Below, piece after piece: positions 33,491 through 43,409 of a stretch of 47,500 nucleotides of DNA. The first letter of the stretch is position 1. Each line of letters starts with the position of its first letter. Both the position numbers and the translations under genes were made by a program. The notes beneath the pieces were generated by a model. The model was not told the DNA's origin, did not search any database, and saw only the letters and a list, made by a program, of their open reading frames with translations. Origin of the DNA: Theodoxus fluviatilis. Lineage: Eukaryota; Mollusca; Gastropoda; Cycloneritida; Neritidae. Location: contig JAWQFJ010016647.1 in NCBI GenBank assembly GCA_034096865.1, forward strand, positions 185,001 to 232,500. The letters run 5' to 3'.

Positions 33491-33653
33491 TCGTCATAGC
33501 ATTGACAACGAAGATGATGACGACGATAATACGACAATGACGACAACATAGCGTTATTTTATTTGCCACATGTTGACTGCACGTTAGAAATGGAAAGTGA
33601 GCAGAGCTTTCATCTAAGAGCAACGACAAGCAGCGTCTAGCATGCGTCAAAGT

Positions 33654-33735
33654 GAATGGAATGGAATGGAAAATATAGGATCTGATTGGATTGGAATGGA
33701 ATGGAATAGAATAGAATAGAATGGAAGGGAATTGA
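33654..33735. repeat. GGAAT pentanucleotide array
   Basis: TGGAATGGAATGGAA and later GGAATGGAATAGAATAGAAT, interrupted by about 25 bp. Confidence 0.9.
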
Positions 33736-34485
33736 AATGATTTAAAATGAATGAACCTTATTTCACAACGGTAGTGAATCAGTAACAGCTACCTGTCTTA
33801 CGTTTAGCACTTGCTTTAAAAAGTAACACTTTGTAATCAGTCACCGAGTGTAACATAGCCGCCATGATTTCATGGCAACCACGTAGAACTAGGTGATCAC
33901 CAGTGCAAATTAAAAGTGAGACGAGACACACGCTGATTGTATAGAGTTGTGAAGTTGATATTTGGAATTCTGTAACGATTTTACAAATGGCACGACAGCA
34001 ATTAAACTGAGTTGAGGATTGCTGCACGGGGCCTGCGTTACAATCGCACGGGCGTCATGACATCTGTGCTGCGTCCCTCGAGATGAAATCGACTATCCGG
34101 CACGAGCAGATCACGTCATCAACATTTGATGTGCACACCGCGCGGCGATGAGCAATCCATTCACCGGGAAGAATTTTGCACGAAACCGTTCGGACAACAA
34201 AGGTGGTGCTGTTTGTAACAAACGGGATTCCAGCATATTTCATTGCCGTGCAAAAAACATCTCATTCACACTAATGGATTGCATCGTGCTGTTTCTTCTG
34301 GCGTCGTTTCTGTTTTTCAGCAGTGCACTCGTTCTCCAGGGGGTAAAACGCCATCCCCACTGGAGTTGACGATTTTGCTCTTTTAATTAATGGAAATACA
34401 TCGGTGCTCTGCTGCCGTGACAGTCGGTCCAGCCAAACATCTGCAGATACAAGAACGAACATGGTGCATTTTTGTAGACGAGAGA

Positions 34486-34650
34486 TGAATTAAGTTTTAC
34501 AGTCTGTCAACTTCTGTAGGCTATGTCAAACCACTGATCACGAATATCACTAGAGGTGGTTAGAGACAGAAAAAGTCAAGTTCCGATTTTATTTACTCTT
34601 TGCCAATTTTACGAATCACGTAGGGAGACATGAAGGGTCTATTTTTATCC
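34486..34650 (+). repeat. Dispersed repeat family, copy B
   Basis: Homologous to 6146-6310 in the same orientation. Centre: GATCACGAATATCACTAGAG followed by GTGGTTAGAGACAG. No microsatellite adjoins this copy. Confidence 0.6.
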
Positions 34651-34987
34651 ACAACCCACTGGGTGTTGCAGTTTTTTTTACCCTCGAGCAGATGTCAAAG
34701 TTACTGAAGCTACACGGCTTAAACTCATTTCACGCTTGCATCTCGAAAGAATGACTATCATGAGTGTAGTTAGGGTTACTTTTGTATACACAGTTTTCTG
34801 GTTTAACAAACGCAGACACAGGATTATCATGAAGGCAATTACCACAGAATATGCAGATGAACAATTACGCGTTCTCATGTTTTATCATTTCCTCCAGCAG
34901 AGGCACACACGGAAACTTACGAACACATGCACGCACATTCACATGTACAAGTGCGAGCGTGTATGCAGCAGGCACACACATATACGC
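34651..34987. other. No gene seen
   Basis: Unique A+T-rich sequence. Confidence 0.5.
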
Positions 34988-34993
34988 TCTCTC

Positions 34994-35040
<47 letters not shown>

Positions 35041-35042
35041 AC

Positions 35043-35101
<59 letters not shown>
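34988..35101. repeat. CT/CTGT microsatellite
   Basis: CT, then CTGT units, then a long CT run that ends exactly where the LINE fragment begins. Confidence 0.95.
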
Positions 35102-35103
<2 letters not shown>

Positions 35104-35105
<2 letters not shown>

Positions 35106-35489
35106 GATTTGTTATGTCCATTATGTAGAGAAAAAGAGGAGGATGAATTTCATTTCATGTTGGAATGCCCAGCTCTGCATGACTTGAGAGAACGGTACTT
35201 GTTGGTACATCTTTTGCCACATACTGAAAATCCAATGAAAACTCTTTTAAGCAATGAAAATGACACTATAACCAGAGCAAGAGGTGTTTATCTGTACAAA
35301 GCCTTTAGTCTAAGAGATTTGGCTGTAAATTCACCGGAATGTAACGCGTTCTATTTGGATGAATAGGTATACGTATGTGATGTGATGTCGGCACAGATGT
35401 TCCACTTGATGTATTTCCATATGCTTAATGTGTATTGCTTGCTTTGCTTTGGAAAAGGCAGGAGGCCTACCCAATAAACCATCCGTTCG

Positions 35490-35490
<1 letters not shown>
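35104..35490 (+). mobile_element. 5'-truncated LINE fragment (ORF2 C-terminus and 3' UTR)
   Basis: Codons 35104-35364 give an 87-residue ORF2 C-terminus with a CX2CX8HX4C knuckle (LCPLCREKEEDEFHFMLEC), then a stop in TAG at 35365-35367. A 3' UTR of about 120 bp follows, containing an AATAAA (about 35474) and ending in CCGTTCGTTCGTT repeats. It is a related but clearly different family from the full LINE: knuckle spacing and flanking residues differ. The 5' break coincides with the edge of a CT array (34988-35101), so the apparent upstream coding in Leu/Ser codons is microsatellite, not protein. This is a dead copy from incomplete reverse transcription. Confidence 0.75.

Positions 35491-35493
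<3 letters not shown>

Positions 35494-35520
<27 letters not shown>
35494..35520. repeat. CT microsatellite
   Basis: CT repeats following the TTCG tail of the LINE fragment, so the fragment has CT arrays on both sides. Confidence 0.9.
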
Positions 35521-35670
35521 ACCCACACGCTCGCACGTGGTAATTCATTCACTCTCGTAATATTTCACTCACGCATTCACTCTCTAATTTGCCCCTGCAC
35601 TCATTAACCCGTGCACTCAATTGCCTATTCACTCACACACTTGCTCCTCCTTTCCCGGTTTCTTCCTCCA

Positions 35671-35676
<6 letters not shown>

Positions 35677-35733
<57 letters not shown>

Positions 35734-35900
35734 CTCTCTCTCTCTCTATTTCTCAAACACACATTCACACATATATTCGCACACACACGCGCGCGCGCAC
35801 ACGCAGACACGCGCGCGCGCACACGCACACACAAGCACGCGCGTACACACACACCCCTACCTAAAAACCAGCGTACAAACACGCGCGCACGCGAGCGTGT
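35677..35900. repeat. CT array then CA/CG-rich array
   Basis: CT units to about 35750, then CACACA with CGCG islands (35780-35850) and GCGCACGCGAGCG near 35885. Confidence 0.92.
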
Positions 35901-36567
35901 GCAGGCTACATGTTCAGGCACACCTACACCACAACAAGCAAAACTGCTACAGCATCTCCACGCAGCAGACGACTATTGTAAATTCCTCGAAGTCACCACC
36001 TACTAGCCTGCATTCGCCACCGTGGCTTAACGTCACCATCTCTTGCAGGTTCCCGCGCATGTGCAGACAGGATCCTGGAGAGAGCTCCAGGCACGGGCTG
36101 AAGAACAGGGTGACGCAACGCACATCTTGCAATCATTAGGCAATCTCTCGAGTGGTGGAAGGGAGACAGCCAGCAGGGCAGCGCAATTACCGTGTTGCGC
36201 CCCTGTCGACAGGCAGACAGACGAGCTGCACCGAAGGATACTGCAGCTGCAAGTCGTTCGGGCCGCAAATCCGCTGCTCCGAGGTCTCGCTGATCTCTCG
36301 ACTTTGCTCGGGAAATTGCCTCATTTCTGCTGTCGGGTATTACCTCCATAAACACCGCCTCAGACCGCTCATGTCAAGAGGGTAAGGGTCACTGAAATTC
36401 CCCAAATATTTTCTGGTGTGTTGCTGTAAGATGACCGCGTGACATCTCATCTCATTGATCAAAATGATATCATCTCCGAGGTTATTTTTAACAAGTTGCC
36501 TTTACGTTTTGGAGAGATTTTCTGTCGTGATTACATTTTAAATGTCGGTTCACATTTTCCAGCAGCT
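35901..36567. other. No gene seen
   Basis: G+C-richer unique sequence (36000-36350) open on both strands for 100-120 codons, with no recognisable domain. Confidence 0.45.
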
Positions 36568-36576
36568 TGTTGTTGT

Positions 36577-36612
<36 letters not shown>

Positions 36613-37212
36613 TGCTGCTCCTCCTGCTGCTGCTTCTACTGCTGCTCCTCCTGCTCCTCCTCCTCCTGCTGCTGCTGCTGCTTCTCCTGCTGCTCCTCCT
36701 GCTGGTCCTCCTGCTGCTGCTGCTATTGCTGCTTCTGCTGCTGCTGCTTCTCGTCCTGCTGCTCCTCTTGCTGCTGCTGCTGCTCCTGCTGCTGCTGCTG
36801 CTGCTGCTGCTCCTCCTCCTCCTCCTCGTCCTCCCACATCTTCCTCCTCCTCCTCCGGCTCCTCTCACATCTTCCTTCTTCTCCTTTCACATCTTCCTCC
36901 TCCTCCTCCTCCTCCTCCTCCTCCTCCTCCTCCTCCTCCTCCTCCTCCTCCTCCTCCTCTTCCGCCTCCTCCTCCTCCTCCTCCTCCTCCTCCTCGTCCT
37001 CCTCCTCCTCCTCCTCCTCCTCCTCCTCCTCCTCCTCCTCCTCCTCCTCCTCCCCCTCCTCCTCCTCCTCCTCCTCCTCCCCCTCCTCCTCCTCCCCTCC
37101 TCCTCCTCCTCCTCCACCCCCTCCTCCTCCTCCTCCTCCTCCTCCTCCTCCGGCTCCTCTCACATCTTCCTCCTCCTCCGGCTCCTCTCACATCTTCCTC
37201 CTCCTCCTAGCA
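36568..37212. repeat. CTG array then long CTC array
   Basis: CTG/CTC mixed units (36568-36830), then CTC units (36895-37150) with rare CGC, CCC and GTC interruptions. A higher-order unit GGCTCCTCTCACATCTTCC appears around 36858, 37153 and 37181. All six frames stay open in places only because the period is three. Confidence 0.95.
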
Positions 37213-38520
37213 CTTTCCTCCACCTTATCCCACCTTCCATCTCTCACCGTTTATTTCCTCTTTCTCTCTCACCCCCTTCCTCACCTCAACCCCTCCTCAT
37301 TTCATCCCCTACTCCGCCACTCCCCTCCTCTTCCTCCCTCTCCCCAACTCTCCACCCCTCCTCCTCCTCTTCCTTCGTCTGCATTTTCCCTCATCTGTAA
37401 TCGTATTTTCACAATTGCAGTAGCTCTCTTTCCATACACACGCAATATTTTTATATGTCACAGTTATTGTTTATGTCTAGTCGGCGTTAAATAGCAACAA
37501 CTTCATAAAATTCCCACAAGTACTTCTTCATTCCCATTAATCACGGACGTCAGCGAGTACAGTTAAACTGCACCCAACTCCCTTGAACTAGGGATACCAC
37601 AAGGGAAACTGCGAGGCTGGCTATCTAGCTGCAGACGCCATGGTGTGTTCCTGATGAGGAAGAGAGAACACCTGGCTCAGGAGCACTTTCCGAGGAGAGA
37701 GGACGCACCGACTGGCAGTCCCTTAGGGATAAGGCTGACCTTGGTGGTGAACAGACGCCTGATTTCCAACATCCCTGGAAGTCGCGGCAGACGCTGAGAA
37801 ATCTGGCGTCGCTGAGTGCAATCGCTTCCTTCACATCGTCTTCGAAAACGTGCTTAGACATGGCCATGGCGCATTTCTGGCATCATAAGATGTTTTTGTT
37901 TCACTGCCGTATTTATATCTTCTATGCATGTGGGTCTGCGCTGGCACCAGTCTGTCTGGGTCTGGGTCCGCCTAAATGTATATCACTTTATGACTTTGTA
38001 ATTGCCCTCTGTGTTCTGATCCTATGTCTCATGCATGGGCTTGAATCCTTCAAGACTTTGAATAAACGAAATGTAGAGGCCACTTCCCCCATTCTGAACA
38101 CAGAGATACAGTCTCAGTCGCGCTGAATGCATTTCCCCTTGTCTTGATGCAGACATATCGGGATGTTGCTACGACAAGGAAGCTGCCAGGGTTTGTGCAG
38201 TAAATAATGCAGACCGCAGATTTTGCCACCACAGCGACACAAGCAGGAAGGCATTGCACTTTTTCTACCCCTGCCACTTCACCTTGGCTTCATTCCACGT
38301 TGGCTGGAGGTGGCACCGTTGCTCTTGTAATCACCGAGATGACGATACTACGGGAATTGCATCCTTTCGCTTGAAATTGTGTGGGTTTATTTGCCACTTT
38401 TGTGTAAAAACTGGAATCATTCTTGAAGTTTTAATGGCAGGTTCAAAGAGATCCTTCATGGAAAAGCACATCCAAGTAAACTTTTTTTAGAGCTTGCACG
38501 CGTGTGGGGGCGTTCATGTG
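37213..38520. other. No gene seen
   Basis: Pyrimidine-rich to about 37400, then unique sequence. Confidence 0.5.
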
Positions 38521-38544
38521 CTTGCGTGTGTGTGTGTGTGTGTA

Positions 38545-38577
<33 letters not shown>

Positions 38578-38645
38578 ACGTGCGTGTGCGTGTGTGTTCA
38601 TGCGACCAAACGAGCGCGTGTGCGTGTACGTGTGTGTTTGTCGTA

Positions 38646-38733
<88 letters not shown>
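38521..38733. repeat. GT array followed by GA array
   Basis: GT units with GCGCGC and GTAC variants (38525-38668), then GA units (38669-38732). Confidence 0.95.
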
Positions 38734-38735
<2 letters not shown>

Positions 38736-38816
38736 TACACGCAGAGATGGACGAACGGACAAAAAGAGGGACAGATAAACAAAAGGACTGAGGAACGCTC
38801 GTACATATAAAAAATA

Positions 38817-38937
38817 GACAAAAGATCATGGCGTAATGGTGGGAATAAGAGTGTTGTAGTCGAGGAAGACAAAAGATCATGGCGTAATGGTGGGAATAAG
38901 AGTGTTGTAGTCGAGGAAGACAAAAGATCATGGCGAA
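38817..38937. repeat. 51-bp tandem repeat, about 2.3 copies
   Basis: Units begin GACAAAAGATCATGGCG at 38817, 38868 and 38919. The first two are nearly identical and the third is partial. Confidence 0.95.
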
Positions 38938-39062
38938 ACGGAGACTAGGGCGCGGACGGAAAAACGGTCAGTCTGAGTCCTCTCTGCAAATTCTACAAGG
39001 ACCACTGCTTTGCTAGTCAAGGCTCCACTCTAACGCACCGTCTGGACAGTGAGGGTGAAAAA

Positions 39063-39436
39063 GCCCCGATTGAACCGGTCTTAGCCAGCCAATCACGAGG
39101 CCTTGAAAATAGACGCCGCCACGTGACCCAGATTTCGCACTCAGCTCGCACTCAGCTGCGCACATTTTGTGCTCCGCGTGATTCAGGTGTAATACTGCCA
39201 ATAAACGTCGTTTAGCTTAAGATTATACCCGAATCACGCGGACCATTAAGGTGCATGGAGTACAGTACCGCCGAGCAGGACGTTCGTCACAAAACGCACA
39301 TACATTAACGCGGCCGGATCTTAGCATAACTCCCCGGGAGTGCGAAGTCAGTCAGGCGGAGTGGCGGCTGCGGTCAAAGGTCAGAATAACCACCGACACC
39401 GACCTTTCTATTGGCTAAGACCGGTTCAATCGAGGC
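39063..39436. repeat. Nested inverted repeats (foldback or MITE-like)
   Basis: Outer arms 39067-39087 and 39412-39432 are a perfect 21-bp inverted pair (core TTGAACCGGTCTTAGCCA), 24 of 25 over 39063-39087/39412-39436. Inner arms 39174-39193 and 39222-39241 match in 18 of 20 (CCGCGTGATTC...). The two pairs have nearly the same centre (39208 and 39250). No target duplication is evident. Confidence 0.7.
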
Positions 39437-40261
39437 ATTGTCGTGGTGAGTGTCCGGTGTGTTGGACAAGGAGAAAAGACATAATGAGAGCCAAGTTGCG
39501 TTGGAATCGCCAAAGCCAATCGCTCAATCCAGGATGTCCAACTGTCAGTGACAGCGGCACCACCACCAGTGGCTCCCTGACCACGGTGCCGACGTCAGCC
39601 CTGCTCATCCCTTGTACAAGAGCCACAACGGCAGGGCCGGAGCTTCTCTGCTGGCGACGTCTAATCAGCGCTAATGCCGACCAATTCTCCCCGGCGCCTT
39701 CCAGACGCATTGCGGCACCCCCAGAGCTGGAATGGCCTCATCAATTGCGGCCAGGGGAGGGCGGCGTCTCCCGGGAGAGGGGAGCCATCCCATTGTCGCC
39801 TCCCCAGCTCCGTCCTTTCTTCCCTGGACGGGCTGCTCCGCTCCTTTTGTGGCCAGCTGTCTGGGGAATGGGCCACGTGAATTGAGAGCCGCTCGGATAA
39901 GAGCTGATTGTTTGCTCGATAGATACACATGGCGAGGTTAAGGAGGAGATGACGGGAAGTCGGCGATTTGATTCGCGACGGCTTGGGCGATCGCGTTCGC
40001 GTCCCGCTTCTGTCGAGATCCGACGAGAACACTGCAAGGGTGACGTTGACAGAGACGGCCAGAGGGCAAACGTTCCCAGGCCCTCGAAAGCAGGCCAAAA
40101 GTGCACCGGGCGTTGAGAAAGAGAGTGAAGTAAAAGTCAGACGAGACATGCTGCACTATTTGACATTTCATAACCCTGAAAGCAGGTTCGACGACGCTAT
40201 TGTTGGACCCCACTGGGGATTAAATACCAGAGAAGGGGCCAACAGCATCTTCATATGCGAT
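39437..40261. other. G+C-rich region, no gene assigned
   Basis: High G+C with several CpGs. Frames of 181 (+) and 162 (-) codons overlap each other, and neither shows a domain. A CpG-rich promoter or exon is possible but unsupported. Confidence 0.4.
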
Positions 40262-40383
40262 TTGTGAGATGCAATTAATCAGGAAATTCGAAGACTTGTT
40301 CTCACGTTAACCACCTCTGACGGTCATCGTGATGAATGCATGGCTTTACATAACCTATAAAGACTTATAGACCTTTACATTCA
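40262..40383 (-). repeat. Dispersed repeat family, copy C (diverged)
   Basis: On the - strand it reads GGTTATGTAAAGCC, ATTCATCACGATG, CAGAGGTGGTTAACG and AACAAGTCTTCGAATTTC, following copy B block by block but more diverged. Its 5' edge, in family orientation, abuts a GGA array (40386-40648), as copy A does. Confidence 0.4.
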
Positions 40384-40385
40384 AT

Positions 40386-40648
40386 TCCTCCTCCTCCTCC
40401 TCCTCCTCCTCCTCCTCCTCCTCCTCCTCCTCCTCCTCCTCCTCCTCCTCCTCCTCCTCCTCCTCTTCCTATTCCTCCTCCTCCTCCTCCTCCTCCTCCT
40501 CCTCCTCCTCCTCCTCCCTGCCCCTCCCCCCCCTCCCCCTCCCCCTCCCCCTCCCCCTCCTCCTCTCCTCCTCCTCCTCCTCTCTCCTCCTCCTCCTCCT
40601 CCTCCTCCTCCTCCTCCTCCTCCTCCTCCTCCTCCTCCTCCTCCTCCC
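40386..40648. repeat. CTC array with C-rich core
   Basis: TCC units interrupted by a CCCCTCCCCC block (about 40516-40560), ending before unique sequence at 40649. Confidence 0.96.
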
Positions 40649-40827
40649 AATTAAAGTCCTGAAGATGTGGTGTGATATGAGAAAGCTTGGAAATACATAA
40701 AAGGGTTACGAGGTGCAGTCATCGCTGCGACGCCACTGCACTCAGTGAAGGTAGATTGTACTAATGATACAAACAACACCTCATGCATTCTCTCCTGCTT
40801 CATAACACCATCCCTTTTTCAGAACAA

Positions 40828-41052
40828 TCAGAACTCATTTATGACGGCCAATCCACGGTAGCCTCCATCAATGATAAAACGATCCCTTTTGCTTTCATAA
40901 TAGCCAAATATGAAGTAGTGAAAACCCATTTCTCTCCGGGGGCGTTCTAAAAGCTTGCTAATGGTTTGTAGACCGTCAAGGCTCAAGTCACCCATGCCGT
41001 TCACCTTGCACCAAACCGCCTCTGCTGCCATCAGCCAAGGCAGCACTTGCAT
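40828..41052 (-). CDS. Possible exon, unrecognised
   Basis: A - strand frame of 74 residues from Met, open further upstream to about 41115. It contains LPWLMAAEAVWCKVNGMGD and HYFIFGYYESKRDRFIIDGG and ends in INEF at a TGA. Codon use and residue mix look coding. A second - strand frame (41270-41031) overlaps it, which could mean a frameshifted remnant. I cannot name a family. Confidence 0.2.
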   Translation of the reverse strand: MQVLPWLMAAEAVWCKVNGMGDLSLDGLQTISKLLERPRREMGFHYFIFGYYESKRDRFIIDGGYRGLAVINEF

Positions 41053-41115
41053 CCCGACGGTGGCGAGAAGGACTCGCTTTGGCCGTGCTTCCTTGTTCCA
41101 TAATGCGGGGTCTTG

Positions 41116-41658
41116 TATAATTCAGACAGGAGGCGAGGACACATCATGGAAGCGACTGATTCGACAATGACGGCGACTCTCAGCTCGGAAAGGTTCCACG
41201 GCCGTTGCAAGCGAGTCATGACGGAGTAAATTGGCTTTGTAGATGAGGCATCGATTTTGGTACTTTGCATCTCGACGGCTGCTTGAGGTCTCCGCTAATG
41301 GAACGCGCTGTAGCGCGGGCTAGATGTTTTTCTCTGGTGTGCTGTCTTGAGTAATTTTTTTTTGGCCTTGGATAAACTGGAGAAAATAGAACAGCTCGTG
41401 ACAGGAATATTGTGCAATCAAAACTGAATTGCACGAAATATGGTTTTTTATCCAGTAAGAGGACTCGAATTGCCTGAATTTGTCTGAAGAATTGAATCAC
41501 TGAGCCGTTCTACAAAGTACACGAGAACTTTTCCCTGAAGTGCTTAAACTAAGAGTCGATTTCGGTTCAGATAGCGTCTGGAGTTATATATAAAAATTAC
41601 TCAGCGATATTCCTTGCTGTTTTGTCAACCTGTAGCTCAAGCAAGATTTGACTTATAG
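41116..41658. other. No gene seen
   Basis: Unique sequence; holds the upstream overlap of the two - strand frames mentioned at 40828. Confidence 0.45.
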
Positions 41659-41848
41659 CGGCAGCAACAGCAACAGCAACAGCAGCAGCGGCAGCAACAA
41701 CAGCAGCAGCGGCAGCAACAACAGCAACAGCAACAACAACAGCAACAGCAGCAGCAAAAGCAGCGGCAGCAACCTCAGCAGCAGTAACAACAGCAGCAGC
41801 AGCAGCGGCAGCAACAACAGCAGCAGCAGCAGCAACGACGGCATCAGC
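41659..41848. repeat. CAG/CAA trinucleotide array
   Basis: Mixed CAG, CAA and CGG triplets with small insertions. Confidence 0.93.
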
Positions 41849-42962
41849 ATCACCAACAAAGTACAATCAAAACCATACAGTTGTCACGTGTAGTTCGTTC
41901 GACCAGACTATGTTATTCATACACGAGAGGCTCGGCGTTCTCCTCTAGAACACCTACTGTTCGCTAGATTTTGCTACAGTTCTGCCTGGCTGATTATTGG
42001 TCTGGAATCCCTTTACCGCTGCAAGAAGTATCTGGGGACAAATATATATGTTCGCGTCTCAAAGACATCACTGGGCATGAAGGTTCAATGTCCTTTTTGG
42101 AGCTCTTCATGAGAACAAAGCGGTTAACTACATATCAATCCAACATGAAAACACCTTTACGATCGCAAACAAAAACAAGACGAAGCTAGTTTTCAAAGTA
42201 ATTGCTGCTTACAATGTACTTTTAAAATGTGCTAAAATCAGCCAAATTCTCAGAAAGAAATGACTTCCCCCCCCCTCGAACAACAAGTTTATCTAGGTCT
42301 CTCAACACCAGATAACAGAATTCAAACATTCTGAAACTCTATTATGCAGCATTGTCTAAAGCTTCTCTCACTGTTCTACTCTAGCCACTCTTTCTCATCC
42401 CATATGTGCCCTACTATTGTACTATTCTTCATGCGAGAAGAGTCTGCGGGAGATATTAACCGTTGCCAGGGAGCCAAGGAAAGCCTCTACCTCTGCGCCA
42501 GCCGCTGCGTAATTCACTGCCCAAGATGTCCCCGGGGGTGTGCCTTCAGACCTGGACTGGTCAGTACATCCGGGCCCACGAACAAAGACAGCACAAGTTG
42601 ACATCGTCCGATCGATGATCAGCCAACACACTCAGTGTTGTGTCTGTTTGAATTTGTTTGTTATAAAGATCTAGTAGGGGGCAAATGGAACGTGAAATGT
42701 CAAAAGCACTATAAACAAGTAAATGAGGAGGTTGGATAATTATTGAGTATGTTATATCGCAATTTTATTAAAGCTTTTCCACTGCAAGCTTTCATCGTTA
42801 CGTTGCTTTAGGGATTCCTTACACTTTTACCCTGGAAATTGTGTATCTTTTTGTTACAAATGCCCAGAGATTGCGAAAAGATTGTCCGATTTGTGAGCAG
42901 CCCTTAGGCTGCAGTAATTCACTCCGAACGGCCTCAGAAAATAGCTGGCACTACCAGGTTCA
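41849..42962. other. No gene seen
   Basis: Unique sequence with short frames only. Confidence 0.5.
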
Positions 42963-43371
42963 GCGTGATGGTGTTGGTGGTGGTGATAGGGTCGTGGTGG
43001 TGGTACTGGTGAGGTGGTGGTGGTGGGTGTGGTGGTGGTGATGGTAGTGGTGGGGGTAGTGGTGATGGGGTGGTAGTGGTGATGGTAGCGACTGGGGTAG
43101 TGGTGATGGTAGTGAGGTGGTGGTGATGGTAGTGGTGGGGTAGTGGTGATGGTAGTGGGATGGTGGTGATTGTAGTGATGGTAGTGGGGTGGTGGTAATG
43201 GCAGTGGTGGGGTAGTGGCGATTGAGGTGGTGGTGATGGTAGTGGGGTGGTGGTTGCGGTGGTAGTGGTGCGGGTGGTGGTGATGGTAGTGGTGGTGGTG
43301 GTGGTGGTGGTGGTAGTGGTGAGGATGGTGGTGATAGCAGTGGGGTGGTGGTGGTGATGGCAGTGGTAGTG

Positions 43372-43406
<35 letters not shown>
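42963..43406. repeat. GGT/GAT-rich minisatellite ending in GT array
   Basis: GTGGTGATGGTAGTGGTGGG-type units of variable length to about 43365, then GT repeats (43370-43406). Many GG and GGGG runs. Confidence 0.92.

Positions 43407-43409
<3 letters not shown>

Larger units (their letters stand above)
33291..34485. other. No gene seen apart from simple repeats
   Basis: Triplet-rich 33390-33545, GGAAT array, then unique sequence to copy B of the dispersed repeat. Confidence 0.5.

Noticed and set aside
34988..35101. CRISPR-like or regular spaced repeats among the CT/CTGT and other arrays
   Set aside because: Simple slippage repeats without unique spacers; the sequence is eukaryotic in character.
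36439..37494. 351-codon Cys/Ser/Pro-rich frame and its shadows
   Set aside because: CTG/CTC triplet array open in several frames; no non-repetitive domain.
39340..40149. Overlapping 181-codon (+) and 162-codon (-) frames in G+C-rich DNA
   Set aside because: Stops are rare in G+C-rich DNA, and neither protein shows a domain or splice context.
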